Below the pieces are notes generated by a model, which was not told where the DNA came from, did not search any database, and saw only the letters and a list, made by a program, of their open reading frames with translations. DNA of 48,022 nucleotides, taken from positions 1-48,022 of the forward strand of contig JAJYDT010000013.1 of the NCBI GenBank assembly GCA_021777335.1, read 5' to 3'. This document shows positions 46,683-48,022 of this stretch, one piece after another. Both the position numbers and the translations under genes were made by a program. The stretch's first letter is position 1. Each line of letters begins with the position of its first letter. This stretch comes from Pseudomonadota bacterium. GTDB taxonomy: Bacteria > Pseudomonadota > Gammaproteobacteria > Acidiferrobacterales > Acidiferrobacteraceae.

Positions 46683-46878
46683 ATAAAATCAATAACTTAA
46701 AACCAGCCTATTTTTTAAAGCCCGTCGCGAATCCGCCACATTCCGGTCACACTGGCCTGGAGTGATACGTACGGCAATGTTCAGAAAAGGGTCCGGTCCC
46801 CTCGGCCGCGTCATCTGGCAAGCTCGGGTATCGCAGAAAGGGTAGCCACATCAATAGCAAACATTCGACACCAAGGCC

Positions 46879-47121
46879 GTGGCGGATGATGAGCGGCGCG
46901 CGTGGAACACGATATGCGGACAGGAGGTGGGTCTTTCTGAAGCCGAACTTACGGCTCTCGAGTCCGCCGTCCAACGTTACTCGCGAAAATATACCGAAAG
47001 GAATAAAGGCGCACACACAAGAGTACAGCAGGCTGCAAGGGATCCCCCAGGAAAATCTCGCCAATGCGCCTTAGCCAGCCGCAACGTCAGAGCCTCGCCG
47101 AGTATCGTGATCAGCGGCTAA
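46879..47121 (+). pseudogene. Possible gene remnant
   Basis: From GTG 46879, about 40 residues (ADDERRAW..., then GLSEAELTALESAVQRYSRKYTERN) look protein-like, with a regular amphipathic helix. The remaining ~40 residues are Arg/Ser/Pro-rich and look like an off-frame read. No family is recognised and no ribosome site is clear. It may equally be chance. Confidence 0.2.
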
Positions 47122-47352
47122 AAAGCGTGACCAGAACGGTCAATCATGAAGCGACTCTTTCTCCACCGATTACTCGGGCAATCAGGACATGACGGCAAGA
47201 CGGGCAGGCCGTGATTGGCCCAGTCTGGTTGCTCCAACACACTTCGAGTGCGTTAAGGTGATGAGAAGCTATTCACATATGCAACCAAGGGCCGAGACGC
47301 AGGTCTCACAAAGTCCGGACGCATAGCGGCAGCTGCACCTTCTCGACGTCGT

Positions 47353-47425
47353 GGTGTAAGGGTGTGGCAAGCCAAGGGAACCAACACCCTGCGGCTCGGG
47401 GAGCTTACACCTGCCCACCGAGCCG
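47353..47425. repeat. Three interlocking inverted repeats
   Basis: Stem A pairs GGTGTAAG (47353-47360) with CTTACACC (47404-47411). Stem B, inside A, pairs AGGGTGT (47359-47365) with ACACCCT (47384-47390). Stem C pairs CGGCTCGG (47392-47399) with CCGAGCCG (47418-47425). A and C cross, so as RNA they would form a pseudoknot. The element ends 14 bp from the dsrE2 stop and could shape its 3' end. No T-run follows. Confidence 0.6.
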
Positions 47426-47438
47426 CCCAAGTATTCAC

Positions 47439-47948
47439 TCAGATAAACAGGCAGATATCAGACTCTCCGGCAAACTCAAAGAAGGTTGCGGCGCCACCGT
47501 ATTCGATGCCGCCGATGAAGTCGTTGTGGCTGAAACCGAACAGATCCACGGTCATCTGGCAGGCGATGAACTTGACGTCGGCCTCCTGGCAGAGGGTCCG
47601 CAGCTCGGGGATGGTGGCGACCCCGCAGTTCTTGACCGTCTGCTTCATCAACGTCGTCGCGAGCGCCTCATAACCCGGGATCAGCGACTGCACGGCGTTG
47701 GGAATGTTCCAGTTGATGGACTTGAACCACTTCGGTCCGAACGGCATCTTCATGGGCATGCCGGGATTGCCGAGCGGGCTGACCTTCATGCCGGACAGAT
47801 CCTTGCGCAGCAGCTGCAGACCGTAGAAGGTGAAGAACACCTGGGTCTCGTAGCCGAGTGCGGCGGCGGTCGAGGACAGGATGAACGGCGGGTAGCCCCA
47901 GTCCAGGGTACCCTTGCTTGCGATGATGGCCAGTTTTTTATTCGACAT
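47439..47948 (-). CDS. dsrE2: DsrE2-family sulfur-carrier protein
   Basis: This 169-residue DsrE/DsrF-like protein begins MSNKKLAIIASKGTLDWGYPPFIL. It has FFTFYGLQLLRKDL, the long insert with GNPGMPMKMPFGPKWF and, near the end, the conserved Cys in FIACQMTVDLFGF. These are DsrE2 features. Such proteins pass sulfane sulfur along with rhodanese and TusA in sulfur-oxidising bacteria; partners are not in the window but may lie to the right, upstream of this gene. GGAG lies 8 nt before the ATG. Confidence 0.88.
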   Translation of the reverse strand: MSNKKLAIIASKGTLDWGYPPFILSSTAAALGYETQVFFTFYGLQLLRKDLSGMKVSPLGNPGMPMKMPFGPKWFKSINWNIPNAVQSLIPGYEALATTLMKQTVKNCGVATIPELRTLCQEADVKFIACQMTVDLFGFSHNDFIGGIEYGGAATFFEFAGESDICLFI

Positions 47949-47960
47949 GTGAACGCTCCT

Positions 47961-47977
47961 GTTGACGATCCGTCAAC
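47961..47977 (-). promoter_or_regulatory. Palindrome upstream of dsrE2
   Basis: GTTGACG-ATC-CGTCAAC is a perfect 7-3-7 palindrome just upstream of the dsrE2 ribosome site. It could be an operator or an RNA hairpin in the leader. The sequence is too close to the window end to see a full promoter. Confidence 0.5.
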
Positions 47978-48022
47978 GCTAGGCTTTCTTGCGGATTAGG
48001 AATGTGTACTCCCCGTTGGTTT

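Larger units (their letters stand above)
46683..47438. other. Long stretch without a convincing gene
   Basis: Some 756 bp between the tRNA gene and dsrE2. Short open frames exist but none has a good ribosome site or a recognisable family. The frame 46879-47121 (+) has a plausible amphipathic start (GLSEAELTALESAVQRY) and may be a gene remnant. The segment 47228-47308 reads APTHFECVKVMRSYSHMQPRA, faintly like the Tyr-containing end of a recombinase. Interlocking inverted repeats lie at 47353-47425. Confidence 0.5.

Noticed and set aside
46747-47064. 105-residue open frame on the minus strand
   Set aside because: No ribosome site, no recognisable motif and an irregular composition; the plus-strand remnant at 46879 is a slightly better, still weak, candidate.
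47228-47308. Possible tyrosine-recombinase end (VMRSYSHMQPRA)
   Set aside because: Only one short stretch is similar; the conserved Arg-His-Arg region upstream is absent, so no integrase call is justified.

Overview
The window looks like a GC-rich gammaproteobacterial chromosome. Two gene clusters typical of that group sit in it: serC-serA-pheA-hisC-tyrA-aroA-cmk-rpsA-ihfB-lapA-lapB-pyrF behind gyrA, and rimP-nusA-infB-rbfA-truB-rpsO-pnp beside an initiator tRNA gene. A DsrE2-type sulfur-carrier gene at the right edge, plus acs and MTA-salvage genes, hint at a sulfur-oxidising lineage (for example Acidiferrobacterales- or Chromatiales-like). That placement is an inference, not something the sequence proves.

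Left edge (1-2128): the 3' end of a SAM methyltransferase gene, then a small accessory island bounded by two 71-bp direct repeats. Each repeat is a copy of the methyltransferase 3' end. The island holds a decayed DUF433/DUF5615 toxin-antitoxin pair (both genes frameshifted) and an intact mazEF pair with a strong promoter and an operator-like palindrome.

Core minus-strand block (2129-19730): reading leftwards, dlh-mtnA, gyrA, then serC-serA-pheA-hisC, tyrA-aroA-cmk-rpsA-ihfB-lapA-lapB-pyrF, with many 4-11 nt overlaps. It covers serine and aromatic amino-acid synthesis, CMP kinase, ribosomal protein S1, IHF, LPS-assembly control and pyrimidine synthesis. A two-gene zeta-toxin module, with a promoter positioned for a leaderless mRNA, is wedged between hisC and tyrA. 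tyrA has its own consensus -10 box behind it.

Plus-strand block (19973-27325): marR-emrA-usp-emrB drug-efflux operon, with a universal stress gene between the two pump genes, followed by mtaD, ubiG, a gph/mupP phosphatase and rmuC. mtaD with mtnA represent methylthioadenosine metabolism. Then queD (minus), an unorthodox hybrid histidine kinase, a CbbY-like phosphatase (minus), dksA, pyrC, dedA, a response regulator with a dead GGDEF domain, a conserved hypothetical gene and acs.

Right block (37637-46288, minus): a secreted Met/Cys-rich small protein, then the pnp-rpsO-truB-rbfA-infB-nusA-rimP translation/RNA-decay operon with its promoter and a leader hairpin. The initiator tRNA gene lies upstream but on the opposite strand. 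About 750 bp with no convincing gene follow, ending in interlocking inverted repeats just past the 3' end of dsrE2. No CRISPR array, complete insertion sequence or prophage was seen. The most interesting signals are the gene-tail-flanked toxin-antitoxin island, the toxin module interrupting an essential operon, and the structured DNA around dsrE2 and rimP.
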